Positions 5,531 through 12,918 of a DNA stretch of 20,397 nucleotides are shown piece by piece. The translations under genes were made by a program, and so were the position numbers. This DNA comes from Bacteroidota bacterium (GTDB lineage Bacteria > Bacteroidota > Bacteroidia > B-17B0 > Aurantibacillaceae): NCBI GenBank assembly GCA_025360565.1, contig JANYBY010000428.1:1-20397 (forward strand). The letters are read 5' to 3'. A model generated the notes under the pieces. The model was not told where the DNA came from, searched no databases, and saw only the letters and a list, made by a program, of their open reading frames with translations. The first letter of the stretch is position 1. Each line of letters begins with the position of its first letter.

Positions 5531-8380
5531 ATGGCCGTTCTAAAAGATATTACGCAGCTTTCTCCAAAGCAATTCATTATTATTAAAGGTGCCCGCATGC
5601 ACAATTTAAAAAATATTGATGTGGCAATTCCCCGAAATAAATTGGTTGTTATTACCGGCCTTTCGGGTTCAGGAAAATCGTCTTTAGCATTTGATACGTT
5701 GTATGCAGAGGGTCAGAGGCGTTACGTGGAAAGCCTTTCGGCATACGCACGCCAATTTTTAGGGCGATTGGAAAAACCGCAGGTGGATTATATTAAAGGG
5801 ATTTCGCCCGCCATCGCAATTGAACAAAAAGTAATTTCTAAAAATCCCCGAAGCACAGTTGGCACCATTACCGAGATCTACGATTATTTTAAATTGTTGT
5901 TTGCAAGGGTTGGTAAAACTTATAGTCCGGTAAGCGGCCAATTGGTAAAACGCCAAACGGTTACGGATGTAGTGGCCTTTACCGAAAAATTAAAAACAAA
6001 CTCAAAGTTCCTTATCCTTTCAAAAGTATTCGAGAAAAAAGACAGGCCTTTTAAAAAACAACTTGAATTGCTTTCGCAGCAAGGCTTTTCAAGGGCAGTA
6101 ATAGACGGAAAAATTGAAAAGATAAATGAAATTGAACTTAAAAAATTAAAAAAAGGATCTGAAGTTTATTTACTAATAGATCGTTTAATGGTAAACACGG
6201 GTGACGAAGATTTTTTAAATCGTGTGGCCGACAGTGCCCAAACCTCTTTTTACGAGGGTGGAGGAGAGTGTTTGATATGGATTGAAAGAGCCGAGAATAG
6301 TTACGAAAAACATTCTTTCTCTAATTTATTTGAGCTGGATGGAATTACGTTTGAAGAACCCAACGTAAATTTTTTCACGTTTAATAATCCTATCGGTGCC
6401 TGTAAAACCTGCGAAGGATTTGGAAGTATCATCGGCATTGATCCCGATCTTGTTATTCCAAATAAAAGCGTTTCTGTTTACGATAATGCCATTGCCTGTT
6501 GGAATGGTGAAGTAATGAGCGCTTACAAAAATCAATTACTTAAACAGGCGCATAAATTTAATTTTCCGGTACATAAACCAATTGCCGAATTAAATAAAAC
6601 CCAATATCAATTGCTTTGGAAAGGCAACGAACATTTTGAAGGCATTGATGCGTTTTTTAAAATGCTTGAAAAAGAAACCTATAAAATTCAATACCGCGTT
6701 ATGCTTGCTCGATACCGCGGTAAAACACTTTGCCCCGATTGTGAAGGTACACGTTTGCGTAAGGATGCCAATTACGTAAAGGTTGCCGATAAATGCATAA
6801 ACGACCTGGTGTTAATGCCTGTAGATGATCTATTTGATTTTTTTAAATCCATAAAATTAAACGAACACGATACAAAGATCGCCAAACGATTGCTGACTGA
6901 AATTACAAATCGTTTAAGTTATTTAATGGATGTGGGCTTAAGTTATTTAACATTAAACCGTGTGGCAAATACGTTGAGCGGGGGAGAAAGTCAGCGCATT
7001 AACCTTGCTACACAGCTTGGCAGTACATTGGTTGGTAGTTTATATATTTTAGATGAACCAAGTATTGGTTTGCATTCGCGTGATACGGAAAGATTGATTA
7101 AAGTATTACGTTCGTTACAGGCGCAAGGGAATACAGTGATAGTTGTGGAACACGACGAAGAAATAATGTTGCAAGCCGATGAATTGATAGATATTGGACC
7201 GGAAGCGGGAACCCATGGCGGGCATTTGGTTTTTCAAGGCACCCACAAAGAATTGGTGAAAGAAAAAGACAGTTACACAGCGAAATATTTAACCCATAAA
7301 ATAAAAATTAATGTCCCTGAAAAACGCAGAAACTGGAAAGAGTTCATTGAAATAAGAAATTTAAGCGATAATAATTTAAAAAATGTAACCGTAAAAATTC
7401 CATTGAACACGCTCTGTTGTATTACAGGCGTAAGCGGTTCGGGCAAATCAACATTAATAAAAAAAGGATTATTGTTAAACCTGCAAAAATATTTAGACGG
7501 TTATTTTGAAAACGTAAGTGCCGATCATTTAATTGGCGGCAGTTTAAAACAAATTAAGCAATTGGAGTTTGTAGATCAGAATCCAATTGGTAAATCATCA
7601 CGCAGTAATCCTGTGACCTACGTAAAAGTTTACGATGAGATCCGGAATTTATATGCAGATCTGCCTTTAGCAAAAGCCAGAAATTATAAACCCGGCTTTT
7701 TTAGTTTTAATGTGGAAGGCGGCCGCTGCGAAATGTGTCAGGGCGAAGGCATTACCACCGTTGAAATGCAGTTCATGGCCGATATTCAATTAACCTGCGA
7801 AGCGTGCAAAGGAAAAAGATTTAAAGAAGAAACATTGGAGGTTACTTTTAAAGGAAAATCAATTTCGGATATTTTAAATTTAACGGTAGATGACGCGGTT
7901 GATTTTTTTAATTCGGACAAAGAAAATAAAACCTGTTTAAGAATTGTAGAAAAATTGCAGCCACTGCAAGCGGTTGGCCTGGGTTATGTGCAGTTGGGGC
8001 AAAGCAGCAGTACCTTGAGTGGGGGAGAAGCACAACGGATAAAATTGGCAAGTTTTTTGATCGCGATAAATAATTCTACTCCAACACTTTTTGTATTTGA
8101 TGAACCAACTACAGGTTTGCATTTTCACGATGTGGCAAAATTGTTAAAGTCCTTTGATGCCCTATTAAAAAAAGGACACTCAATTGTTGTGATAGAACAT
8201 AATCTAGATGTAATAAAATGCGCCGATTGGGTAATTGATATGGGACCCGAAGGCGGTGAAGAAGGCGGCACTGTTGTTTTTAGCGGCACACCCGAACAAT
8301 TGGTAGCGCAAAAAAAAGGTTATACCGGAAAATATTTGAAGGAAAAGTTATCTGTGGAGGAAGCAAGAATCAAGACCTAA
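5531..8380 (+). CDS. uvrA: Excinuclease ABC subunit A (UvrA)
   Basis: UvrA is the damage-recognition ATPase of nucleotide excision repair and loads UvrB on DNA. The 949 residues hold two ABC ATPase halves. The first has Walker A GLSGSGKSS at 43-51, RRYVESLSAYARQFLG, signature LSGGESQR and Walker B LYILDEPSIGLH. The second has Walker A GVSGSGKS at 633-640, LSGGEAQR and LFVFDEPTTGLH. The C-terminal zinc module is intact: C733-x2-C736-x19-C756-x2-C759. CPDC at 401-404 is present. The first zinc module retains only the CKTC pair (291-294); the usual upstream pair is replaced by a cysteine-free stretch around NLFELDG. I believe this is a Bacteroidota variant rather than damage. Translation is probably coupled to the preceding TlpA-like gene. 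Confidence 0.97.
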   Translation: MAVLKDITQLSPKQFIIIKGARMHNLKNIDVAIPRNKLVVITGLSGSGKSSLAFDTLYAEGQRRYVESLSAYARQFLGRLEKPQVDYIKGISPAIAIEQKVISKNPRSTVGTITEIYDYFKLLFARVGKTYSPVSGQLVKRQTVTDVVAFTEKLKTNSKFLILSKVFEKKDRPFKKQLELLSQQGFSRAVIDGKIEKINEIELKKLKKGSEVYLLIDRLMVNTGDEDFLNRVADSAQTSFYEGGGECLIWIERAENSYEKHSFSNLFELDGITFEEPNVNFFTFNNPIGACKTCEGFGSIIGIDPDLVIPNKSVSVYDNAIACWNGEVMSAYKNQLLKQAHKFNFPVHKPIAELNKTQYQLLWKGNEHFEGIDAFFKMLEKETYKIQYRVMLARYRGKTLCPDCEGTRLRKDANYVKVADKCINDLVLMPVDDLFDFFKSIKLNEHDTKIAKRLLTEITNRLSYLMDVGLSYLTLNRVANTLSGGESQRINLATQLGSTLVGSLYILDEPSIGLHSRDTERLIKVLRSLQAQGNTVIVVEHDEEIMLQADELIDIGPEAGTHGGHLVFQGTHKELVKEKDSYTAKYLTHKIKINVPEKRRNWKEFIEIRNLSDNNLKNVTVKIPLNTLCCITGVSGSGKSTLIKKGLLLNLQKYLDGYFENVSADHLIGGSLKQIKQLEFVDQNPIGKSSRSNPVTYVKVYDEIRNLYADLPLAKARNYKPGFFSFNVEGGRCEMCQGEGITTVEMQFMADIQLTCEACKGKRFKEETLEVTFKGKSISDILNLTVDDAVDFFNSDKENKTCLRIVEKLQPLQAVGLGYVQLGQSSSTLSGGEAQRIKLASFLIAINNSTPTLFVFDEPTTGLHFHDVAKLLKSFDALLKKGHSIVVIEHNLDVIKCADWVIDMGPEGGEEGGTVVFSGTPEQLVAQKKGYTGKYLKEKLSVEEARIKT

Positions 8381-8390
8381 GGGAGGCAAG

Positions 8391-8445
8391 ACGGATCACG
8401 CTCTACAGTCATCCTGAGGAACGAAGTCTTTCTGCCGGGATCCGT
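8391..8445. repeat. REP-like palindromic element behind uvrA
   Basis: The arms ACGGATC (8391-8397) and GATCCGT (8439-8445) are a perfect 7-bp inverted repeat. The core contains GTCATCCTGAGGAACGAAG (8409-8427), with the small palindrome CCTGAGG. From memory, sequences of the type TCATCCTGAG...GATC are dispersed intergenic repeats in many Bacteroidota genomes. The element could act as a transcript-end hairpin for uvrA, although there is no T-run. Confidence 0.5.
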
Positions 8446-8531
8446 TCTATTCATTGAGTGTAAAATCATTTAGAACGAATACTTCGAACTCAGTATTACG
8501 AAATTAGGAGAATATCTTATATTTGGTGTTA

Positions 8532-9455
8532 ATGATATCAAAAAGCAAATTACAATTTTTACTTTTTATTGTAATTTTTTTTAGCTTCAAAACAAAAGCC
8601 CAGCCTTTCGTTGATATTATAGCCTACAACAATCAAAATTTCTTTTCAAATTATAAAGACAGTTCAAATAATCCCGTTTTTATACAAGATAATTTTCTAA
8701 ATCTTTTTGTGCCCGTTAAATTTGGTAAGGGCCATGTTTTTTTATTCAGAGTAAATTCTGAAAAGTTGGTTTTAAACAGGAGCGCCACCATGAATTCTTC
8801 TTATCAGCTTTATTCTTTGTCGGCTCCCATTGGTTTGCAGCTCACTTCTAAAAATTTAAAATGGAAATACACCGGCATTTTTATCGCAAAAATAAATTCC
8901 GATTTTAAAGATGACCTGAGTAAAGATATGCAGTACGGTGGCATTGGATTAGTGACTAGAGTGATAAATGAAAATTGCCAGATCAGATTTGGTTTGTACT
9001 ACAACAAAGAATTTTTCGGTGATTTTTTTATGCCGCTCGGCGGGATCGATTTGAAAATAAATAACAAATGGCAAATGTATGGCACACTTCCTTCCAACTT
9101 CAGAATAGAATATAACCTTTACAAAAGCTGGAATACCGGTGCGGGTTTCAGATCCTTTTTACGCTCCTTCAGATTAAATAATAATTACAACAATGATTTT
9201 ATTTGGATAAGGGAAAACCAGTTTAAAATTTATTTGGAAGGATCCATTTACAAAAATTTATTTATGAGTGTGGATATTTTTAGGAGCATAGCTTACCGCA
9301 TGCCGCGCAACGATTATTACAGTGTGAGAAGCAACCAAATAGAAAAAACAGGACTTGATGTTTTTGCTCCTTTTAAGGATAATTTTGGCTTTACTGTTGG
9401 TTTTTCGTTTCGCGTGATGACGAAAAAAGCGGAGAGGAAAGAAGAGAACCAATAA
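8532..9455 (+). CDS. DUF6268-like outer-membrane beta-barrel protein
   Basis: The 307-residue product has a signal peptide (hydrophobic FLLFIVIFFSF, cleavage probably near KTKA-Q) and a body of alternating aromatic and polar strands, typical of a small outer-membrane barrel. The phrases MQYGGIGLVTRVINE, RFGLYYNKEFFGDFFMP and GGIDLKINNKWQMYGTLP resemble Bacteroidota DUF6268 proteins, as far as I can judge by eye. Function unknown. I chose the ATG at 8532. A TTG at 8523 would add only three residues, and a possible -7 box (TATATTTG, 8518-8525) covers that TTG, so the message may start near the ATG. The last residues (KKAERKEENQ) are hydrophilic and do not look like a barrel-closing strand. Confidence 0.72.
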   Translation: MISKSKLQFLLFIVIFFSFKTKAQPFVDIIAYNNQNFFSNYKDSSNNPVFIQDNFLNLFVPVKFGKGHVFLFRVNSEKLVLNRSATMNSSYQLYSLSAPIGLQLTSKNLKWKYTGIFIAKINSDFKDDLSKDMQYGGIGLVTRVINENCQIRFGLYYNKEFFGDFFMPLGGIDLKINNKWQMYGTLPSNFRIEYNLYKSWNTGAGFRSFLRSFRLNNNYNNDFIWIRENQFKIYLEGSIYKNLFMSVDIFRSIAYRMPRNDYYSVRSNQIEKTGLDVFAPFKDNFGFTVGFSFRVMTKKAERKEENQ

Positions 9456-9484
9456 ACATTATATTTACATAAAAAATTAAAAAA

Positions 9485-9850
9485 ATGTGGATTAGTTTAG
9501 TAGGAATGGGACTGTTATTGGAAGGGTTAATTATTGCAATCTTGTTCCTTGTTGTTTTGGTCGTAACAACAGTTATTTTAATAGTTGAAAAAAATAAAAC
9601 CAAAAACTCATTCAGGAATCTTAAAGTGAGCCGGTTTTTTTTAGCAAATGTTTTTACCGGAATATTTGCTATTTTGGTTATTTCTGTTTCATATCAAATA
9701 CAACCGGTGATCTATTTGATGGACCACTCTTCCATGTTTTTGATCGTAGTAATTGCGCAATACTTTATTCCGTTTTTTGTTTTTGTGAAAATTTTTAAAC
9801 GACCCATTGGTCAGATCAAAGAAGTGAACAACGCTAATGATAAACATTAA
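9485..9850 (+). CDS. Small multi-pass membrane protein, unknown
   Basis: This 121-residue protein is mostly hydrophobic. A long first segment (about 3-33) may form one or two helices, followed by the charged EKNKTKNSFRNLK loop, a second helix around 50-70, and a third around 78-100 ending KIFKRPIG. The hydrophilic C-terminus is short. I recognise no family. It starts 29 bases behind the DUF6268-like gene and is probably in the same transcript. Its last 17 bases overlap the convergent HMG-CoA lyase gene, so the two transcripts are partly antisense. Confidence 0.65.
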   Translation: MWISLVGMGLLLEGLIIAILFLVVLVVTTVILIVEKNKTKNSFRNLKVSRFFLANVFTGIFAILVISVSYQIQPVIYLMDHSSMFLIVVIAQYFIPFFVFVKIFKRPIGQIKEVNNANDKH

Positions 9851-10691
9851 AGATCTTCCAACTCTCTTCGTAACTTTTATTGAGTTCGGTAATATTTAAA
9901 CCAAGATCAATTTTATTAAGGTCCGCATATTTTTCAAGGTCTTCGGTAGCTAAATTTCCTGTGAGTTCGTCTTTCGCCATTGGGCAACCGCCAAAACCGT
10001 GCACAGCTACATCAAAATGCCTGCAACCGCTTTTATAGGCCGCGTCAATTTTTTCTAAAGCAGTTGGTCGGGTAGAGTGGAGGTGCGCGCCGAATTGTAC
10101 ATCTTTTAATTCGGGAATTAAAGCCGAAAAAAGTTCAATAATATTTTCTTTTGTTGAACAGCCAATGGTATCGGCAAGCGGTAATAAATTAATTCCCATA
10201 CCGTGTAATTTTTTACACCAGTTAATGGCAATTTCAGGGCTCCACACATCGCCATAAGGATTTCCGAAAGCCATTGAAATATACACGACTAATTTTTTAT
10301 TGTGTTTAACGCACAAACTTTGAATTTCTTCAACACGAATTAAAGATTCTTCGATTGATGAATTGGTATTTCGCTGCTGAAAAGTTTCCGAAATAGAAAA
10401 AGGAAATCCCAAATAATTTATCTCCTCAAAAGCGCACGCATCCTTTGCCCCGCGTGTATTGGCAATAATGGCGAGCAATTTTGATTTTGTATCTTTTAAA
10501 TTTAATTGCTTCAAAACATCAGCCGTATCCTGCATTTGCGGAATGGCTTTGGGCGAAACAAAACTCCCGAAATCAATCGTCTCAAATCCTACTTTTAAAA
10601 GTTGATTGATATAATCAACTTTTAAATTGGTTGGTATTTGTGCCTTTATGCCTTGCATGGCATCGCGCGGACATTCAGTTATCTTAATCAT
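9834..10691 (-). CDS. Hydroxymethylglutaryl-CoA lyase
   Basis: The enzyme splits HMG-CoA into acetyl-CoA and acetoacetate, the last step of leucine breakdown, using a divalent metal in a TIM barrel. In 285 residues the family residues can be placed: R9-D10 in ECPRDAMQ, SFVSPKAIPQM at 43-53, H203 and H205 in GAHLHST (metal ligands), C236 in the GFGGCPMA signature (catalytic Cys), and N246 and E250 in TGNLATED. Spacing agrees closely with the human enzyme. The start lies within the last codons of the preceding lipoprotein gene (8-base overlap), so it is the third gene of a pyrD-lipoprotein-lyase operon. The residue after PRD differs from the usual GLQNE (here AMQGI). Related DRE-TIM lyases such as citramalate synthase are less likely because of the GGCP signature. 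Confidence 0.88.
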   Translation of the reverse strand: MIKITECPRDAMQGIKAQIPTNLKVDYINQLLKVGFETIDFGSFVSPKAIPQMQDTADVLKQLNLKDTKSKLLAIIANTRGAKDACAFEEINYLGFPFSISETFQQRNTNSSIEESLIRVEEIQSLCVKHNKKLVVYISMAFGNPYGDVWSPEIAINWCKKLHGMGINLLPLADTIGCSTKENIIELFSALIPELKDVQFGAHLHSTRPTALEKIDAAYKSGCRHFDVAVHGFGGCPMAKDELTGNLATEDLEKYADLNKIDLGLNITELNKSYEESWKIFNVYH

Positions 10692-11298
10692 TTTGCAAGT
10701 GATTTAAATTAAATGCTTGAATTTCGTCTTTTTGGGTCCGACTGATTGTTTTTTTCGAAGCACTGTCAATTTCTAAAACGGATTTTAAACGGAAGTGTAA
10801 TGTTTTTGGATCAGGTTCGCCAAACAAATAATAAGCTTTATAAATGTGCGGTTTTTTAACGAAGTAAATTAATATTAAATTATTTTCTTTTTTTTGCGTG
10901 ACTCTTAAATAAGTATCTAATCTTGATAAATAATTATATTCAGCATTAAACGCGTCGTTGATAACCACTTCTATATTTTTACCGTATTTTTTTACTAATT
11001 GTACGAAAGTACCTGTATTTTCTATTTTAACACTATCTATCAATTTAGTTGTTACCTCGCATCCCGCCACATCAATATATTTCACCATATATTTTTTTTC
11101 AATAATGTGCCTGACATTTATATAAAGTTCGGGTAATTTTTCGCCGTAACAAAGTATTTTTAAAGTATCGTTATTCTTTATTTGGTTGGTATCGGCAAGG
11201 CTTGAACTGCTGGTAAGTATTAATTGTTTGCTTGCGCTTTCTTGCCGACAAGCGCTTATAATTAGCATCAGGCAAACTAATATTAAATTATTTTTCAT
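10684..11298 (-). CDS. Hypothetical lipoprotein between pyrD and HMG-CoA lyase
   Basis: This 204-residue protein has a typical lipoprotein signal with lipobox IISAC (Cys17). The mature part begins with a Ser/Thr-rich linker. It then alternates strands and helices: ILCYGEKLPELYINV, MVKYIDVAGCEVT, FVQLVKKYGKNIEVVINDAFNAEYNYLSRLDTYLR in pieces. I recognise no family. It overlaps pyrD by 11 bases and the lyase start by 8 bases, so all three are surely one transcript with coupled translation, although nothing in the sequence ties it to either enzyme. Confidence 0.72.
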   Translation of the reverse strand: MKNNLILVCLMLIISACRQESASKQLILTSSSSLADTNQIKNNDTLKILCYGEKLPELYINVRHIIEKKYMVKYIDVAGCEVTTKLIDSVKIENTGTFVQLVKKYGKNIEVVINDAFNAEYNYLSRLDTYLRVTQKKENNLILIYFVKKPHIYKAYYLFGEPDPKTLHFRLKSVLEIDSASKKTISRTQKDEIQAFNLNHLQND

Positions 11299-12322
11299 TA
11301 ATAATTCTTTTATTAATATCCCTTATCAATTTTGGTCCGTGATAAATAAATCCGGTGTAAAGTTGAATTAGATCGGCCCCGGCTTTTATTTTTTCTATGG
11401 CATCATCTGCACTGTGTATTCCGCCCACACCAATTACCGGAAAAGCGTTATTCGATTTATCTTTTAAATATTTTATTACTTCGGTACTTCTTTTTGTAAG
11501 GGGTTTTCCGCTTAAACCGCCCATTCCGAAAGTTTCTATTTCTGTTTTCGAATAATCCAATCCTTCTCTAGAAATGGTAGTATTTGTTGCAATAACGCCT
11601 TCAATTTTTGTTTGTTTTACAATATCAATAATATCATCCAATTGCGAATTAGTAAGATCGGGCGCAATTTTTAAAAGTATGGGTTTTGTTTTTGGCTTTG
11701 TTTTATTCAAGGCCTGCAAGGTATTTAAAAGAGCGGTTAGCGGCTCTTTTTCCTGTAGGTCGCGCAGGTTAGGGGTGTTGGGCGACGACACATTGACCAC
11801 AAAATAGTCTACCACCTCGTATAATTCGTTAAAACAAATAGTATAATCATCTACCGCGTTTTCGTTTGGTGTTAATTTATTTTTACCAATGTTACCGCCA
11901 ATAATAAGTGTTTTATCTTTTCTATGTTTTAATCTTTGGGCGGCACTTTTTACTCCATGATTATTAAAACCCATTCTGTTTATAAGCGCTTCGTTTTTTG
12001 TGAGGCGAAAAAGCCTGGGTTTATCATTTCCTGGCTGTGCTTTTGGGGTAACAGTTCCTATTTCAACAAATCCAAAACCAAAATCGCCAAACTCATCAAA
12101 GGCAAGGGCATCTTTATCCATTCCCGCGGCCAAGCCAACCGGATTTGAGAATTCAAGCCCGAATAATTTTCTTTTTAAAGAAGGATGTCCAACTTTATAG
12201 GCCTTTTTACTCAGAAACAAAAACCCGGGGATGTATCGGGCTTTTTTAAGGAGTGAAAACGTTAAATGATGGGCTTTTTCGGGGTTTAAACTAAATAAAA
12301 AGGGTTTAAGTAAGGAATACAT
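11288..12322 (-). CDS. pyrD: Dihydroorotate dehydrogenase (quinone), class 2
   Basis: This FMN enzyme oxidises dihydroorotate to orotate and passes electrons to membrane quinone in pyrimidine synthesis. The 344 residues match class 2. The N-terminal amphipathic region (MYSLLKPFLFSLNPEKAHHL) is the membrane and quinone tunnel part. Next come NPVGLAAGMDKD at 60-71, GFGFVEIGTVTPKAQPGN, and RLFRL with INRMGFNNHG. The active-site loop VNVSSPNTPNLRDLQ carries the class 2 catalytic Ser. Lys in LLKIAPDL, then TNTTISRE and VGVGGIHSADDA with IQLYTGFIYHGP, complete the FMN site. It is the first gene of an overlapping three-gene operon. The region upstream (12323-12400) contains no clear promoter that I can defend. 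Confidence 0.95.
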   Translation of the reverse strand: MYSLLKPFLFSLNPEKAHHLTFSLLKKARYIPGFLFLSKKAYKVGHPSLKRKLFGLEFSNPVGLAAGMDKDALAFDEFGDFGFGFVEIGTVTPKAQPGNDKPRLFRLTKNEALINRMGFNNHGVKSAAQRLKHRKDKTLIIGGNIGKNKLTPNENAVDDYTICFNELYEVVDYFVVNVSSPNTPNLRDLQEKEPLTALLNTLQALNKTKPKTKPILLKIAPDLTNSQLDDIIDIVKQTKIEGVIATNTTISREGLDYSKTEIETFGMGGLSGKPLTKRSTEVIKYLKDKSNNAFPVIGVGGIHSADDAIEKIKAGADLIQLYTGFIYHGPKLIRDINKRIINEK

Positions 12323-12406
12323 ATTCTGCTATAAAATTACTGTTATTTGCATGTTTTATCCTTGTAAATGAATAAATGTTGAAAAAATTGGTCATTTTTT
12401 GGTTTT

Positions 12407-12439
12407 TTTGTGTTTGGTTCAGAAAAAGTACTAATTTTG
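12407..12439 (+). promoter_or_regulatory. Predicted strong promoter of the small Ala/Lys-rich lipoprotein gene
   Basis: TTTG at 12407-12410 and TAATTTTG at 12432-12439 match the Bacteroidota -33 (TTTG) and -7 (TAnnTTTG) boxes with 21 bases between them. The leader of about 30 bases is A-rich (a run of ten A just before GACA and the ATG), typical of highly translated genes in this phylum that lack Shine-Dalgarno sites. Confidence 0.6.
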
Positions 12440-12474
12440 CGCCTAAATTTTAAACCAATAAAAAAAAAACGACA

Positions 12475-12747
12475 ATGAAAAAAGTATTATCAATTGTAGC
12501 TGTTGCCGCTTGTTTATCAGTAGCATTTGTATCATGTGGCCCTTCTAAAGAAGAAATCGAAGCTACAGAAAAAAAGAAAACTGATTCGATAGCTGCTGTA
12601 GAAAAAGCTAAACAAGATTCTATCGCTGCTGCTGATGCATTAGCTGCTCAAGCAAAAGAAGCTGCTGATGCTATTGAAAAAGCAAAAGCTGATTCAACTC
12701 GCGTAGCTGATTCTTTAGCAAAAGCTAAACCAGGTAAAAAGAAATAA
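12475..12747 (+). CDS. Small Ala/Lys-rich coiled-coil lipoprotein
   Basis: The 90-residue product has a signal peptide with lipobox AFVSC (Cys21), so about 70 residues remain. The mature part is almost entirely helix-forming Ala, Lys, Glu, Asp and Ser, with a repeated (K)xDSIAA/DSxA theme (TDSIAAVEKAK, QDSIAAADAL, ADSTRVADSLAKAK), and ends in KPGKKK. This looks like one extended helix or coiled coil tethered to a membrane by lipid at one end and carrying a basic tail at the other. Codons are strongly biased to GCT, AAA, GAA and GAT, and a good promoter and terminator frame the gene, so high expression is likely (inference). The layout recalls Braun's lipoprotein, but I see no sequence kinship. 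Function unknown. Confidence 0.8.
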   Translation: MKKVLSIVAVAACLSVAFVSCGPSKEEIEATEKKKTDSIAAVEKAKQDSIAAADALAAQAKEAADAIEKAKADSTRVADSLAKAKPGKKK

Positions 12748-12771
12748 TTTTTACACTGAATAATGATTTAA

Positions 12772-12801
12772 GGACCTCAGGCTTTTTGCCTGGGGTTTTT
12801 T
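12772..12801 (+). terminator. Rho-independent terminator behind the small lipoprotein gene
   Basis: ACCTCAGGC (12774-12782), a TTTTT loop and GCCTGGGGT (12788-12796) form a 9-bp stem with one mismatch, followed by further T residues to 12801. It lies 26 bases after the stop codon. Confidence 0.85.
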
Positions 12802-12820
12802 AGTTTAAAATAAGGTAAAA

Positions 12821-12901
12821 GCCCCCTTCCTGTTCCCCCTAAGGGAGGAAAGATAGAATCAACCCGAAATACTTAAATTTTAGCAAAAAATCGGGGTTGA
12901 T
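12821..12901. repeat. Imperfect palindromes between convergent genes
   Basis: A C-rich then G-rich stretch (CCCCCTTCC at 12822-12830, then CCCCCT/AAGGGAGGAA at 12835-12850) can fold imperfectly. Beyond it, ATCAACCC (12858-12865) and GGGTTGAT (12894-12901) are an 8-bp inverted repeat with a 28-base loop. The stretch may end the DUF2779 transcript from the other side or be a worn REP-like repeat. Confidence 0.35.
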
Positions 12902-12918
12902 CATAATCATCATAAAAA

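Noticed and set aside
8523..8531. TTG start for the DUF6268-like gene
   Set aside because: The ATG three codons later gives a normal signal peptide, and the TTG lies within a likely -7 promoter box.
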